DNA of 41,213 nt from CAMYLY01 sp036397755 (lineage in GTDB: Bacteria; Gemmatimonadota; Gemmatimonadetes; Gemmatimonadales; GWC2-71-9): the NCBI GenBank assembly GCA_036397755.1, contig DASWII010000037.1, positions 1 to 41,213 of the forward strand, written 5' to 3'. The notes beneath the pieces were generated by a model. It made no database searches. It was not told the origin of the DNA and was given only the letters and a program-made list of their open reading frames with translations. Made by a program: the position numbers and the translations under genes. Below, in pieces: positions 9,001 to 16,327 of the stretch. The stretch's first letter is position 1, and every line of letters begins with the position of its first letter.

Positions 9001-9957
9001 TTACGCGCCGAGGATCGTGTCGATGGCCGCCAGCTCGTCCTCGGTAAACCGCAGGTTGGCAAGCGCGCCGACGGAGTCCTCGATCTGCTCCACTCGACTC
9101 GCCCCCACGAGGGCCGACGTCACCGCTGGATGGCGCAGCACCCATGCCAGCGCCATTTGGGCCAGCGACTGGCCGCGCTCGCGCGCGAGGTCGTCGAGCG
9201 CCCGCGCTCGTACGATCACATCGTCCGTGACGGCCCCGCGCTTCAAGTACGTGTGGGGTTTGCCCGCACGCGAATCGTCCGGGATGCCGTGCAGATAGCG
9301 GCCCGTGAGCAGCCCCTGCGCGAGCGGCGAGAACGCGATGCAGCCGATGCCTTGCTCTTCGAGGACCTCGAGCAAGCCCCCCTCCGGGGTCCGATGGAAC
9401 ATGTTGTAGCGCGGCTGGTGGATCAGGCAGGGTGTTCCCAAGCCCCTGAGCACTTCGGCCGCCCGAAGCGCCTCCTCGGGGGAGTACGACGAAATCCCCA
9501 CATAGAGCGCCTTGCCCTGGCGGACGGCCGTGTCGAGCGCGCCCATCGTCTCCTCGGGCGGCGTGTCCGCGTCCGGGCGGTGGTGATAGAAGATGTCCAC
9601 GTACGTGAGCCCGAGCCGGCGCAGGCTCTGGTCGAGCGACGCGAGCAGGTACTTCCGCGAGCCGTGGTCCCCGTAGGGCCCCGGCCACATGTCCCATCCC
9701 GCCTTGGTGGAGATGATCAGTTCGTCCCGATACTGCCCGAGGCCCTCCTTGAGGATGCGGCCGAACGTCTCCTCGGCGGTTCCGTAGGGCGGACCGTAGT
9801 TGTTCGCCAAATCGAAGTGGGTGATGCCCATGTCGAACGCACGGTGGGCCATGGCGCGCGCGTTCGCGTAGTCATCCGCCGCGCCGAAGTTGTGCCACAG
9901 CCCGAGCGACACGGCGGGCAGCTTGAGCCCGCTGCGCCCACAGCGGCTGTAGGGCAT
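9001..9957 (-). CDS. Aldo/keto reductase, YghZ/L-glyceraldehyde-3-phosphate reductase type
   Basis: 318 residues. The sequence follows E. coli YghZ (AKR14-type) closely in the parts I can recall: YRYCGKSG versus YSRCGRSG at the N-terminus, LSLGLWHNFG, GITHFDLANNYGPP, STKAG(Y/W)DMWPGPYG, GSRKYLLASLDQSL and GIGCIAFSPLAQGLLTG. The catalytic tetrad is visible: D49, Y54, K85 and H125 or H126 in FYHHRPD. NADPH-dependent reduction of small aldehydes in the cytoplasm is the family role. The exact substrate is not provable here. It stands alone between the kinase cluster and the SnoaL-like gene. The ATG at 9957 gives the family N-terminus. Confidence 0.9.
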   Translation of the reverse strand: MPYSRCGRSGLKLPAVSLGLWHNFGAADDYANARAMAHRAFDMGITHFDLANNYGPPYGTAEETFGRILKEGLGQYRDELIISTKAGWDMWPGPYGDHGSRKYLLASLDQSLRRLGLTYVDIFYHHRPDADTPPEETMGALDTAVRQGKALYVGISSYSPEEALRAAEVLRGLGTPCLIHQPRYNMFHRTPEGGLLEVLEEQGIGCIAFSPLAQGLLTGRYLHGIPDDSRAGKPHTYLKRGAVTDDVIVRARALDDLARERGQSLAQMALAWVLRHPAVTSALVGASRVEQIEDSVGALANLRFTEDELAAIDTILGA

Positions 9958-10026
9958 GGCGTCATAACGGTGCTGCGACGGGTGGTACGTTATCGAGCCT
10001 CCGACGTTGCCGGAGCCTGCATGCGT

Positions 10027-10377
10027 TCAGCGTTTGGCCGTGGTCTTGGCGGCAAAAGACTGCGCCACGATCTTGCCGCTCCGCACGACGAACGTGTCCG
10101 TTCCCATCTCGTACACGTTGTCGGCCGTCTCGGCCTTCCAGACGATGTAGGCCACGTCGCCCTCGACGGACTGGGTTGTCATCTCGAACGACATCCCCGG
10201 TTGACCGAACTCCACCAGCATCGCCGCGAGCACCGGTCGAATGGCGTCCGGGCCCATCAATGGTCCATCCGGCGTGAACATGACCGCATCAGCGGCGTAG
10301 TCGGCGAGCATAGCGTCGATGTCTCCCGCGCCGAATGACTCGAGGTGATGCGCCAACACATCGCTTGTCGAACTCAT
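10027..10377 (-). CDS. SnoaL/NTF2-like small protein
   Basis: 116 residues with the cone-fold pattern of SnoaL-like proteins: an N-terminal helix (VLAHHLESFGAGDIDAMLAD), then YAADAVMFTPDGPLMGPDAI, a middle strand pair, and a C-terminal FVVRSGKIVAQSF. These folds serve as small-molecule isomerases/hydrolases or simple ligand binders, and sequence alone does not say which. No signal peptide. It is 69 bp from the aldo/keto reductase on the same strand, so the two may share a transcript. Confidence 0.8.
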   Translation of the reverse strand: MSSTSDVLAHHLESFGAGDIDAMLADYAADAVMFTPDGPLMGPDAIRPVLAAMLVEFGQPGMSFEMTTQSVEGDVAYIVWKAETADNVYEMGTDTFVVRSGKIVAQSFAAKTTAKR

Positions 10378-10492
10378 CGAGCTTCCTTTGGGAGGATGGG
10401 GCGTTCAGTGTGGCCGCGCCAGCGGCCCCCGGCACCCCATAGTCTACCTCTCGAACCGCTCGTCCGCCCACCCCGGGCGCCAGCCTTCATGT

Positions 10493-11839
10493 TCAGATGT
10501 ACCAGAAGATCGGCGGGAACGCGATCACGACGATGGCGGCCCACACGGCGTAGACGGGTACGTAGTTCGTTTGCCACCGTTCGAGGTCCGCGACCGGGCC
10601 GCGCCCGCGCAGGAAGCGGACGGAGAGCACGGCGGACCATGCCAGGTTGACGAGCAGGACCGCGTTCATGCCCAGGGCGGCCACGCGGTTGGGCGTGAAC
10701 CCGAACTCCGTGATGCGCGAGGCGATGGCCCAGAGTGCGACCGCGTCGGCCACGAGCGCGCTCAGCACCAGGACGAGCTGCACCAGGACGAAAGGGCCGG
10801 CTGGCGCGCGGAGGTCGCGAGCCGAGATGGAGTAGAGCAGCAGGCCCAGGACGACCACCAGGAGCAGGTCGAACGCGATGAGCACTTCGCGCTCGACGTC
10901 GAGAGCGCGGCCGGTCCCCAGCACCAGTCCTAAGAACACGAGCAGCACGATGGTGAAGAGCGGAGTGAAGAGGCGCGCCAGCTCGGGCATCACGCTCTGC
11001 TTGGTCTCGACGAGCCAGGCGGCGACCAGGACGCCCCCCATGGCGCCGCACGGCAGGATCCACGACTCGAAGATGGGCTCGATGTCGATGCCGATGGCTT
11101 CGAAGATCCCGGCGGTGAACGCAGTGAGCACCCCGCCGCCCAGGGCGATGAGCACGTAGTAGATGAACAGCTCGCCCGAGAAGCGGATGAAATCCATGCG
11201 GCCGGCCACCTCGCGCCATCGGCCCCCGGCGTACGCCACCCCCACCACGATCCAGAGCGCGATCGGCGCATGAAGAGCCGCCAGGACCTCGGTGTTGCCA
11301 TCCGGAACGAACGGATAGACGTTGGCGAACACGCCGGCCGCGACGAACCCCGCGGCGAGCCAGCGGACGGTGGCGGCGCCCAATCCCCGCTTCCAGACGA
11401 AGTAGCCGGTCACCAGCGGCAGCACGAAGAGACCCGCGTTGCGGGCGTAGAAGCCGGCGTCCTCGTCCAGGTGCATCCCGAACAGCGCCGGCAGCTTGAT
11501 CGCCGCGGCCGCCGCCACCGCCAAGCAGAAGGCGACGAGGGCGTCGGTGCGCGCCGCGGCCCGCGGCTCGCCGGTGTCGGCGGCCGGCACCACAAGCTGC
11601 TTCCACAGGCGGTCCGAGTCTTCGCGCGCGAACTCGCGGGACAGGGCATCGAGGTTGCCGATGCGTTTCACCGCCACCAGGAACGCTTCATCGGGGGCGA
11701 GTCCCGCGTCGCTCAGCGCCGCGATCTGCTCGCGCAGGTGGTCTTCGAGCTCCGCGATGTCGACGGGGTGGATGGCCTGCCGGCCGCGGAGGTAGCTCCG
11801 CCACTGTGCGATCTGTTCTTCGAGCTGTTCTTCGAGCAT
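10493..11839 (-). CDS. Polytopic membrane protein with permease-prefix domain
   Basis: 448 residues. The first 75 or so form a soluble helical region (LEEQLEEQIAQWRSYLRGRQ, then DIAELEDHLREQIAALSDAG and PDEAFLVAVKRIGNLDALSR) typical of 'permease prefix domain 1', which also caps MacB-like permeases. The rest is about ten hydrophobic helices in the style of DUF4153 proteins. There are no MacB periplasmic or FtsX motifs, so it is not a MacB permease. It starts 3 nt after the PadR stop, and PadR-type repressors commonly control such downstream membrane proteins. The ligand or substrate is unknown. Confidence 0.8.
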   Translation of the reverse strand: MLEEQLEEQIAQWRSYLRGRQAIHPVDIAELEDHLREQIAALSDAGLAPDEAFLVAVKRIGNLDALSREFAREDSDRLWKQLVVPAADTGEPRAAARTDALVAFCLAVAAAAAIKLPALFGMHLDEDAGFYARNAGLFVLPLVTGYFVWKRGLGAATVRWLAAGFVAAGVFANVYPFVPDGNTEVLAALHAPIALWIVVGVAYAGGRWREVAGRMDFIRFSGELFIYYVLIALGGGVLTAFTAGIFEAIGIDIEPIFESWILPCGAMGGVLVAAWLVETKQSVMPELARLFTPLFTIVLLVFLGLVLGTGRALDVEREVLIAFDLLLVVVLGLLLYSISARDLRAPAGPFVLVQLVLVLSALVADAVALWAIASRITEFGFTPNRVAALGMNAVLLVNLAWSAVLSVRFLRGRGPVADLERWQTNYVPVYAVWAAIVVIAFPPIFWYI

Positions 11840-11842
11840 TAC

Positions 11843-12211
11843 TCAGGCTGCCTGTAGAAGGGGCGCGGCCGGAACCGCGAGGGAGATCATCCGCCAGATG
11901 CCGCGCAGGGTCTCGTCGACGGTCTGCCACTGCCGCCGTTCTTCCGCGAGCTGCGAGCGGCCCTGGGGCGTGATGCGGTAGTACTTCCGGCGGCGGCCGT
12001 TCTCGGCGACCTGCCACCGGGCCTGGATGTGGCCCGTACGCTCGAGCCGATGCAGCACCGGATAAAGCATTCCGTCCGTCCATTCCATGCGCCCGCCGGA
12101 TAGTTCGTGTACCCGCTTGAGGATCGCATAGCCGTAGCTGTCCTCCTCGGCCAGGATCGCGAGGACGAGGGGCGTCGAGGACGCGGCGATCAGGTCTTTG
12201 TTGATCTCCAT
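11843..12211 (-). CDS. PadR-family transcriptional regulator
   Basis: 122 residues. A winged helix of the PadR type: PLVLAILAEEDSYGYAILKR, MEWTDGMLYPVLHRLERTGH, then the wing GRRRKYYRITPQGRSQLAEE. A short helical tail ends the protein (class II size). It binds a dyad near its own promoter, most likely the perfect repeat at 12241-12261. The membrane protein gene begins 3 nt after its stop, so the pair is surely one operon. A GGGAG ribosome-binding site lies just before the ATG. The inducer is unknown. Confidence 0.93.
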   Translation of the reverse strand: MEINKDLIAASSTPLVLAILAEEDSYGYAILKRVHELSGGRMEWTDGMLYPVLHRLERTGHIQARWQVAENGRRRKYYRITPQGRSQLAEERRQWQTVDETLRGIWRMISLAVPAAPLLQAA

Positions 12212-12237
12212 GGGCTCCCGCCGGAATACCTAGCGCT

Positions 12238-12266
12238 ACTATACATAGGAGTGCTATGTATGTCCA
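12238..12266 (-). promoter_or_regulatory. padR promoter with embedded PadR operator
   Basis: On the minus strand a -35 TGGACA (12266-12261) and a -10 TATAGT (12243-12238) are exactly 17 nt apart. A perfect inverted repeat ATACATAG-N5-CTATGTAT (12241-12261) fills the spacer and touches both boxes. PadR sites typically have ATAC/GTAT-type arms, so bound repressor would block polymerase. This supports autoregulation of the padR operon. Confidence 0.8.
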
Positions 12267-12360
12267 GTGGGGTGAGCAGGTCGACGGGACACGGGAAGCC
12301 GTCGATCCCGCCCTCCAGGGGAGCCGATCTGGGGTCGGGACGCTTGACTCGGCGGAGGGT

Positions 12361-12382
12361 GGTTATACCTTCATGTATAACC
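12361..12382 (+). promoter_or_regulatory. Inverted-repeat operator before the AbrB/PIN pair
   Basis: GGTTATAC-N6-GTATAACC is a perfect 8-bp dyad ending just before an AGGAG ribosome-binding site (12383-12387) and the ATG at 12393. AbrB/MazE antitoxins commonly bind such dyads to repress their own operon. A -35-like TTGACT lies at 12344-12349, but its distance to TATACC (12364) is short (14 nt), so the exact promoter is uncertain. Confidence 0.7.
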
Positions 12383-12392
12383 AGGAGCTGAC

Positions 12393-12647
12393 ATGCTGAT
12401 GAAGGTGCACCGGAAGGGGCAGGTCGTGATCCCCGCGGGCCTGCGCAAACAGCTTGGCATTGACGTGGGCGACGTACTTGAGGTGGAGGTCATTCCCGAC
12501 GAGGGGAAGATCGAGCTTCGGCGGCCGTCGCCGGCCAGGGCGGCAGCGCTTGCTGGCTCTTTGCGCCAGTACGGCCGGGGCAAGCGTTTCCCCTCGGAGC
12601 GGCGGATCAAGGAAGCGCTGCGCAGCGGACTGACCGACGGTGGCTGA
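12393..12647 (+). CDS. AbrB/MazE/VapB-type antitoxin
   Basis: 84 residues. The swapped-hairpin AbrB fold is seen in KVHRKGQVVIPAGLRKQLGI, then VGDVLEVEVIPDEGKIELRR. The C-terminal 40 residues are basic and disordered-looking, the part that normally wraps the toxin. An alternative ATG lies two codons later. The PIN gene starts at 12640, overlapping by 8 nt, the usual antitoxin-first order. The dyad just upstream probably gives autoregulation. Confidence 0.88.
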   Translation: MLMKVHRKGQVVIPAGLRKQLGIDVGDVLEVEVIPDEGKIELRRPSPARAAALAGSLRQYGRGKRFPSERRIKEALRSGLTDGG

Positions 12648-13053
12648 TCCTGTTGATACGAACGTCATCATCCGGTATCTGATTGAGGATCCGGAAACGG
12701 TCGGTCGAGAGTTTCGCGGAGTGTACTCGTTTTTCGACAAGCTCGAGCGTGGGGAGCGACGAGCGCTCCTGACGCCACTCGTGGTGTTTCAGTCCTACTT
12801 CGTCCTCACGAGTTACTACGAGGTGCCCAGTGCCCAGGCTGCGGCAAAGCTCGGCGAACTCTTGTCATTCAAAGGGCTAGCCGTTCCCGAGAAGTCCGTC
12901 CTGCGGGCGTGCATGGAAACGCTTGCGAAGCGGTCGGTTGACTTGGTGGACGCCTATCTCGCGGCGCTCTGCGGCGCGCGGCAGATGAAGGGGGTGTACT
13001 CGTTCGACCAAGGTCTGCGCAAGTTGGGCATCGAGCTGCTCCCGGTGGAATGA
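12640..13053 (+). CDS. PIN-domain toxin (VapC-like), conserved Glu replaced by Gln
   Basis: 137 residues from a GTG start that overlaps the antitoxin. PIN hallmarks: D6 in VDTNVIIRYL, D104 in VDLVDAYLAAL, and D123 in YSFDQGL. PIN nucleases also need a Glu in the second helix region (usual pattern xxExxxVL). Here the aligned segment reads VVFQSYFVLTSYY with Gln (Q51, codon CAG). A single base change from GAG would give this. If the alignment is right, RNA cleavage may be weakened or lost. A sister PIN gene at 21665 keeps its Glu. Confidence 0.85.
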   Translation: MADPVDTNVIIRYLIEDPETVGREFRGVYSFFDKLERGERRALLTPLVVFQSYFVLTSYYEVPSAQAAAKLGELLSFKGLAVPEKSVLRACMETLAKRSVDLVDAYLAALCGARQMKGVYSFDQGLRKLGIELLPVE

Positions 13054-13170
13054 AGTTCGGCGACGTGCGCGACGCGGCTTCAATGGGCCGCACTCAATCG
13101 AGCGAGGAAACGCCGCTGCCTTAAGTCCACTGCCCGCGCGACGTTGCGCCGCAAGACGCGAGGGCCGCAC

Positions 13171-13377
13171 TCATCTGGCCCCCACGGCGAAGAACTCCTC
13201 CTCGAGTCGAGCGCCCACTTCGGCATTGATCCACCGTATGTAGTCCACCTTGCCTCGGACTGATTCAAGCTCGACGACATCCAACAGATGTTTTCCCAAT
13301 CGGTGGTTCTCCAGCAGGGTCCGCACGCTGTGGTTGTCAAAGAGCGTCCCCCAGGGCGGAAAACCAACGCGGCTCAA
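13171..13377 (-). CDS. Small hypothetical protein (uncertain)
   Basis: 68 residues from a TTG start. An in-frame TAA lies five codons upstream, so it cannot be longer. The codons follow the genome's high-GC third-position habit (runs such as CTG CTG GAG AAC and GAG GAG GAG TTC TTC GCC), and the protein reads sensibly (WGTLFDNHSVRTLLENHRLG, then LLDVVELESVRGKVDYIRWI). I do not recognise a family. It is divergent from the XRE gene and could be a C-terminal relic of a larger gene. Confidence 0.4.
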   Translation of the reverse strand: MSRVGFPPWGTLFDNHSVRTLLENHRLGKHLLDVVELESVRGKVDYIRWINAEVGARLEEEFFAVGAR

Positions 13378-13416
13378 AGCGGCGAGAGAGCATTACCTGA
13401 AGTGGAGGGGCCAAGC

Positions 13417-13755
13417 ATGAGGAAGAATGCCAAGGAGATTCTGGTCGAGCAGAGCAGTGGCAACGTATTCGCCGACCTGGGACTCCCCAATCCGGAAGAG
13501 CGGCTGGCAAAGGCAGACCTAGCCCTTGCGATCGCGCGTGAGATCGAGGCGCGCCATCTGACCCAGGCGGAGGCAGCCGACCTGTTGGGCGTTGCCCAGC
13601 CGGACGTCTCCAATCTGATGCGCGGCCGCCTCTCCGGTTACTCCATCGAGCGGTTGACCCGCCTGTTGAACGTGTTGGGCCGGGACGTTGAAATCCGGGT
13701 TCGTCGGGCACGGGCGGGGGCAAGACGTGGGCACCTGCGAGTGGCAGCCGGGTAG
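13417..13755 (+). CDS. XRE/HigA-type helix-turn-helix protein
   Basis: 112 residues from the ATG at 13417, preceded by a GGAGGGG ribosome-binding site. The frame is open further upstream, but nothing family-like is there. The HTH is LTQAEAADLLGVAQPDVSNL followed by MRGRLSGYSIERLTRLLNVL, ending with GRDVEIRVR. This is the form of antitoxins that follow a HigB/Gp49-like toxin gene. No such toxin is visible in the 360 bp upstream on this strand, so the gene is an orphan antitoxin or a stand-alone regulator. Confidence 0.82.
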   Translation: MRKNAKEILVEQSSGNVFADLGLPNPEERLAKADLALAIAREIEARHLTQAEAADLLGVAQPDVSNLMRGRLSGYSIERLTRLLNVLGRDVEIRVRRARAGARRGHLRVAAG

Positions 13756-13797
13756 CGGAAACGGCAACAGAAACGGCAACTGCGCCGGGTAGCAGAA

Positions 13798-13811
13798 GGG
13801 ACGGCGGGATT
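13798..13811. repeat. 14-bp copy of the tRNA-Pro 3' end
   Basis: GGGACGGCGGGATT is identical to 13924-13937, the T-arm/acceptor end of tRNA-Pro, and is followed by a second short match (GCGACCCC). It lies 126 bp beyond the tRNA 3' end. Such fragments are left when elements integrate into tRNA genes, but 14 bp could also be chance. Confidence 0.45.
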
Positions 13812-13878
13812 TGACGCGGTGCGACCCCGAGGCGGCAGAGCCGCCGACCGGGAGCGAGCGCACAGACTGTCGTCACGA

Positions 13879-13920
13879 TCAGAGGCAAGAAAGCGGGCGG
13901 GCCCGCCTTCTTGCCTCTGA
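13879..13920 (-). terminator. Long hairpin directly after tRNA-Pro
   Basis: TCAGAGGCAAGAA (13879-13891) pairs perfectly with 13908-13920, and GCGGGC (13893-13898) with GCCCGC (13901-13906). Only one mismatch and a 2-nt loop break the stem. It starts 2 nt after the tRNA 3' end on the minus strand, so it likely ends tRNA transcription, though there is no T-run. It could also end the XRE gene from the other side. Confidence 0.7.
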
Positions 13921-13921
13921 G

Positions 13922-13995
13922 TCGGGACGGCGGGATTCGAACCCGCGACCCCCTGAACCCCATTCAGGTGCGCTACCGGACTGCGCTACGTCCCG
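13922..13995 (-). tRNA. tRNA-Pro (anticodon GGG)
   Basis: The minus strand folds as a full cloverleaf. The 7-bp acceptor CGGGACG/CGTCCCG is closed with discriminator A. The D arm contains AGTCCGGTAG. The anticodon stem CCTGA/TCAGG carries loop ATGGGGT with GGG at 34-36. The T arm is GCGGG-TTCGAAT-CCCGC. CCA is not encoded. The first 18 bp of each of three dispersed repeats (14063, 14396, 20355) are identical to 13956-13973 of this gene, which suggests it has served as an integration target. Confidence 0.95.
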
Positions 13996-14062
13996 TCGAG
14001 ATCAAACATACCGTGGCGGGTGAGGTCGTGGGAGCGAGCTCCCCGGCGAGCGATGCATCCCC

Positions 14063-14157
14063 AACCCCATTCAGGTGCGCACGCCGTATCCGAGCTTGCG
14101 AGGATCGGCGGGGCTGCGAGCGCGGACTCGGCGGCGTCCAGCCGACGAGATCGCGGT
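14063..14157 (+). repeat. tRNA-Pro-linked repeat, copy A
   Basis: The first 57 bp (14063-14119) are identical to copies B and C. The next 38 bp are shared with B apart from small changes. It opens with AACCCCATTCAGGTGCGC, identical to part of tRNA-Pro, and contains an imperfect hairpin (CGCCGTATCC / GGATCGGCG). A second tRNA-Pro fragment (ACTGCGCTACGTCCCGT, 14169-14185) follows. Together they mimic the 5' half of the tRNA split by about 88 bp. Confidence 0.9.
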
Positions 14158-14168
14158 TGCGGCCAGCC

Positions 14169-14185
14169 ACTGCGCTACGTCCCGT
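14169..14185. repeat. 17-bp copy of the tRNA-Pro 5' end
   Basis: ACTGCGCTACGTCCCGT matches 13980-13996 exactly, that is the acceptor and D-arm start of tRNA-Pro. It has no matching acceptor partner nearby, so it is not a functional tRNA. Confidence 0.85.
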
Positions 14186-14395
14186 GACAGGCGGGATGGC
14201 GGACGGGCGGACGGCGGGCCGACTGCCCACCGCCGCAATGAGCGCCAAACCGCCTCGGAGGGGTCAATATACCACGATGCCGCGGTGCGTCGCGGCCCGC
14301 GATCCCCCTGATCCGATGCCGGGGCGTAGCGACGGCGAGGACGAGCACCTGCGCGATACAGCCCGCGTAGCGGGCGCGTTGAGCGCCGAGTGCTC

Positions 14396-14489
14396 AACCC
14401 CATTCAGGTGCGCACGCCGTATCCGAGCTTGCGAGGATCGGCGGGGCTGCGAGCGCGAACCGGCGGCGTCCAGCCGACGAGATCGCGGT
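14396..14489 (+). repeat. tRNA-Pro-linked repeat, copy B
   Basis: Core 14396-14452 is identical to copies A and C, and the 3' extension to 14489 is shared with A. The integrase fragment on the minus strand is cut off exactly where this repeat ends (14490), so the repeat marks a recombination junction. Confidence 0.9.
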
Positions 14490-14878
14490 CTGATCTGCCC
14501 TCGCATGCGGGCTTCCACGTAATTCTGAACGTCGGAGGGCGACAAAGTCATAATGTCGCGCTCAGCTCCCGCGAATCCAATGAATCGCTCCAGTTTCCGT
14601 CGGTCTTCCCGCTGAATCGTTCCCTTCTTTCCGCAGAGAGCCGGTGATCCCTCGTATTTGTCAAAGGGCATCGCGAGTGTAAGTCGACCGTCTTTGAGAG
14701 CCTCCTGCCACGACTTCAGCGCCGACGGCACAGTGAAGGCGTCTGCCTTGGCTCGCTCCTTGTCGCGATGGCCCATACTCTTCTGGGCAGCAACGCGTCG
14801 ACCGCCGTTCGCATTCCTCGATCCCGAAAATAAACTGTCGCTTGTATCGGCTCTCGTTCGGTATCTCCTCTCTTGCAC
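14490..14878 (-). pseudogene. Tyrosine recombinase (integrase), N-terminal fragment
   Basis: Reading leftward from 14878 the frame gives KSMGHRDKERAKADAF, then DRRKLERFIGFAGAERDIMT and LSPSDVQNYVEARMRGQ. The first part is the 'GHRD..RAK' N-terminus and the second the SAM-like core-binding domain of phage-type integrases. The frame then runs straight into repeat B and the catalytic domain (R-H-R-Y) is absent, so the gene is truncated and inactive. It points toward tRNA-Pro, the usual layout of an integrase next to its tRNA attachment site. The true start is unclear (ATG at 14776 or further upstream). Family call is from pattern only. Confidence 0.7.
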
Positions 14879-14893
14879 GGTGCCCAGACCAAC

Positions 14894-15100
14894 CTAGAAC
14901 CAGATCCCGAACAGCGGCTCCTCCCCCGTCTCAATCGCCCTGCGAACGAGCGCGTACGCCAAGTCAAAGTCCGCCATGTAGCCATGATGCGAATGGCGGG
15001 CCCCGATCGCCCCATGCCAGACACCGCTAACGCGCGATTCGACGCCGCAGCCGATACATGGGCTATGCAGCCCTAACCATGAAACCATCTCCGCGGCCAC
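14894..15100 (-). CDS. Small hypothetical ORF, possible gene remnant
   Basis: 68 residues starting 12 nt after the stop of the propeller gene at 15113. The second half (ADFDLAYALVRRAIETGEEP, LFGIWF) reads like a real protein C-terminus, while the first half is Cys/Gly-rich and unconvincing. I do not recognise it. It may be the 3' end of a broken gene in the decayed region. Confidence 0.3.
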   Translation of the reverse strand: MAAEMVSWLGLHSPCIGCGVESRVSGVWHGAIGARHSHHGYMADFDLAYALVRRAIETGEEPLFGIWF

Positions 15101-15112
15101 GTAAACGCTCGG

Positions 15113-16327
15113 TCAGTTTGCACGATACCTGGGAGCGAGCAACCGATAGGCCCGCACACTCTCGACATCCAGTTCATCTGTCCACACCCCGACCAGGTAG
15201 TCACCGCCGAATTGAGTCACGCGCAGCTGTGGGGGCGTTGCCAGGATTCCCTCGAGATTCCCACTTGGATCGAACACGTGCCATGTGCGTTCATGGGAAC
15301 CCGGTGCGTCGTAGCGCCGCACCCACAATCGGTTGTCGCGAGTGACAAGTAGCTTCGAGAAGGCGGGTAACGAGTCGGCGAACACTTTCTGCTGCGCCAG
15401 GCCCCCCTCTCGATACACCCTTCCCGCCGCGTCCTTCATCGCGTCGGTGACCAGTCCACCGGACAGGCTGGTCCGCACGATACGCACCAAGGTGCCGTGG
15501 TTGTCGTAGACGCTGATCTGATACCGACCGGTCCATCCCGCGTACACATGATCGGCCGATGTCGCGGAGAGGTGGCCTGGCGAGAACACGACTGGCTGAG
15601 TTCCCGCAGGGGTCCTCCTGAACACGGAGCCGGGAAACAGGTCCACCGTGTCCAAAACGGCTCCGTGCAGGCCGAAGCGCACGAGTGGAGCACGGCTCGT
15701 ATCAGAGGAGAGCGCATCCACCACATTATGGGTCGCCGCGAACCCCACTGCGATACCATCGTCCAACAGTCCGATGCCATTGGGTAGCCCTATCAGGGGC
15801 ACGTCGAGTGTCCTTTCGCCGACGAGCGCACCGCTGGCGATTCGGAACGTGGCCAGTCGCCGCGTCGCTGCATCGAACGTCGTTACCTCACCGTCAGGCC
15901 CCGAGAACACGTTCCAGAGCCGGGTGAACTCTCCTGGGCCGGCACCCTGCCGGCCAATGGTCGAGAGATACTGCCCCTCGGAAGAATAGACCAGCAGCTC
16001 CTCGCCGGCGTTGGCCACGAGTAAGCGACCGTCACGGTGCAGCTTGGCGTCTGTCACGCGATACAACTCGTGGTGGGGATCGCCCAGGGTCTCCCCCACG
16101 AGGATGAACGGTCTTCGCGCCAGGCGGTACTCGGGCACCTTGCCGCCGGCGGTAACGGTGGTTGTGACGATCCGAACGCCGGCACTGTCTCGGGCCACGA
16201 CGTCGAGTGCCGAAACGTGCGATGAACATCCTGCGAAGGACAACACGAGCACTATGCCAGCGACAAGCGAGAGTAACGGTGACCCGCTGCGAACGCGTTT
16301 CCATCCCCGACCAAGGCCGTCCCTCAT
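15113..16327 (-). CDS. Secreted 6-bladed beta-propeller lipoprotein
   Basis: 404 residues from the ATG at 16327, which overlaps the upstream RND remnant stop by 4 nt (ATGA). A signal peptide with lipobox (LVLSFAGC) puts the protein in the envelope. The body has NHL-like 6-bladed propeller features: a GQYLSTIGRQGAGPGEFTRL blade, a 'DGEVTTFDAATRRLATF' blade, a 'YQISVYDNHGTLVRIVRT' blade, and a final WHVFDPSGNLEGIL. Such proteins are abundant in Gemmatimonadota and Bacteroidota, with unknown ligands. Its GC is visibly lower than in the kinase genes and it lies in the repeat-bounded island. Confidence 0.8.
   Translation of the reverse strand: MRDGLGRGWKRVRSGSPLLSLVAGIVLVLSFAGCSSHVSALDVVARDSAGVRIVTTTVTAGGKVPEYRLARRPFILVGETLGDPHHELYRVTDAKLHRDGRLLVANAGEELLVYSSEGQYLSTIGRQGAGPGEFTRLWNVFSGPDGEVTTFDAATRRLATFRIASGALVGERTLDVPLIGLPNGIGLLDDGIAVGFAATHNVVDALSSDTSRAPLVRFGLHGAVLDTVDLFPGSVFRRTPAGTQPVVFSPGHLSATSADHVYAGWTGRYQISVYDNHGTLVRIVRTSLSGGLVTDAMKDAAGRVYREGGLAQQKVFADSLPAFSKLLVTRDNRLWVRRYDAPGSHERTWHVFDPSGNLEGILATPPQLRVTQFGGDYLVGVWTDELDVESVRAYRLLAPRYRAN

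Noticed and set aside
13337..13963. 208-residue minus-strand frame across the XRE gene and tRNA
   Set aside because: It overlaps the tRNA and lies antisense to a clear HTH gene. Proline/arginine-rich with no motif.
14063..14185. Intron-containing second tRNA-Pro
   Set aside because: The T arm and the 3' acceptor strand are missing, so it cannot fold into a tRNA even if the insert were removed.
14264..14878. Complete 204-residue gene
   Set aside because: Only the first 130 residues look like an integrase. The rest is the reverse strand of repeat B and flanking DNA.
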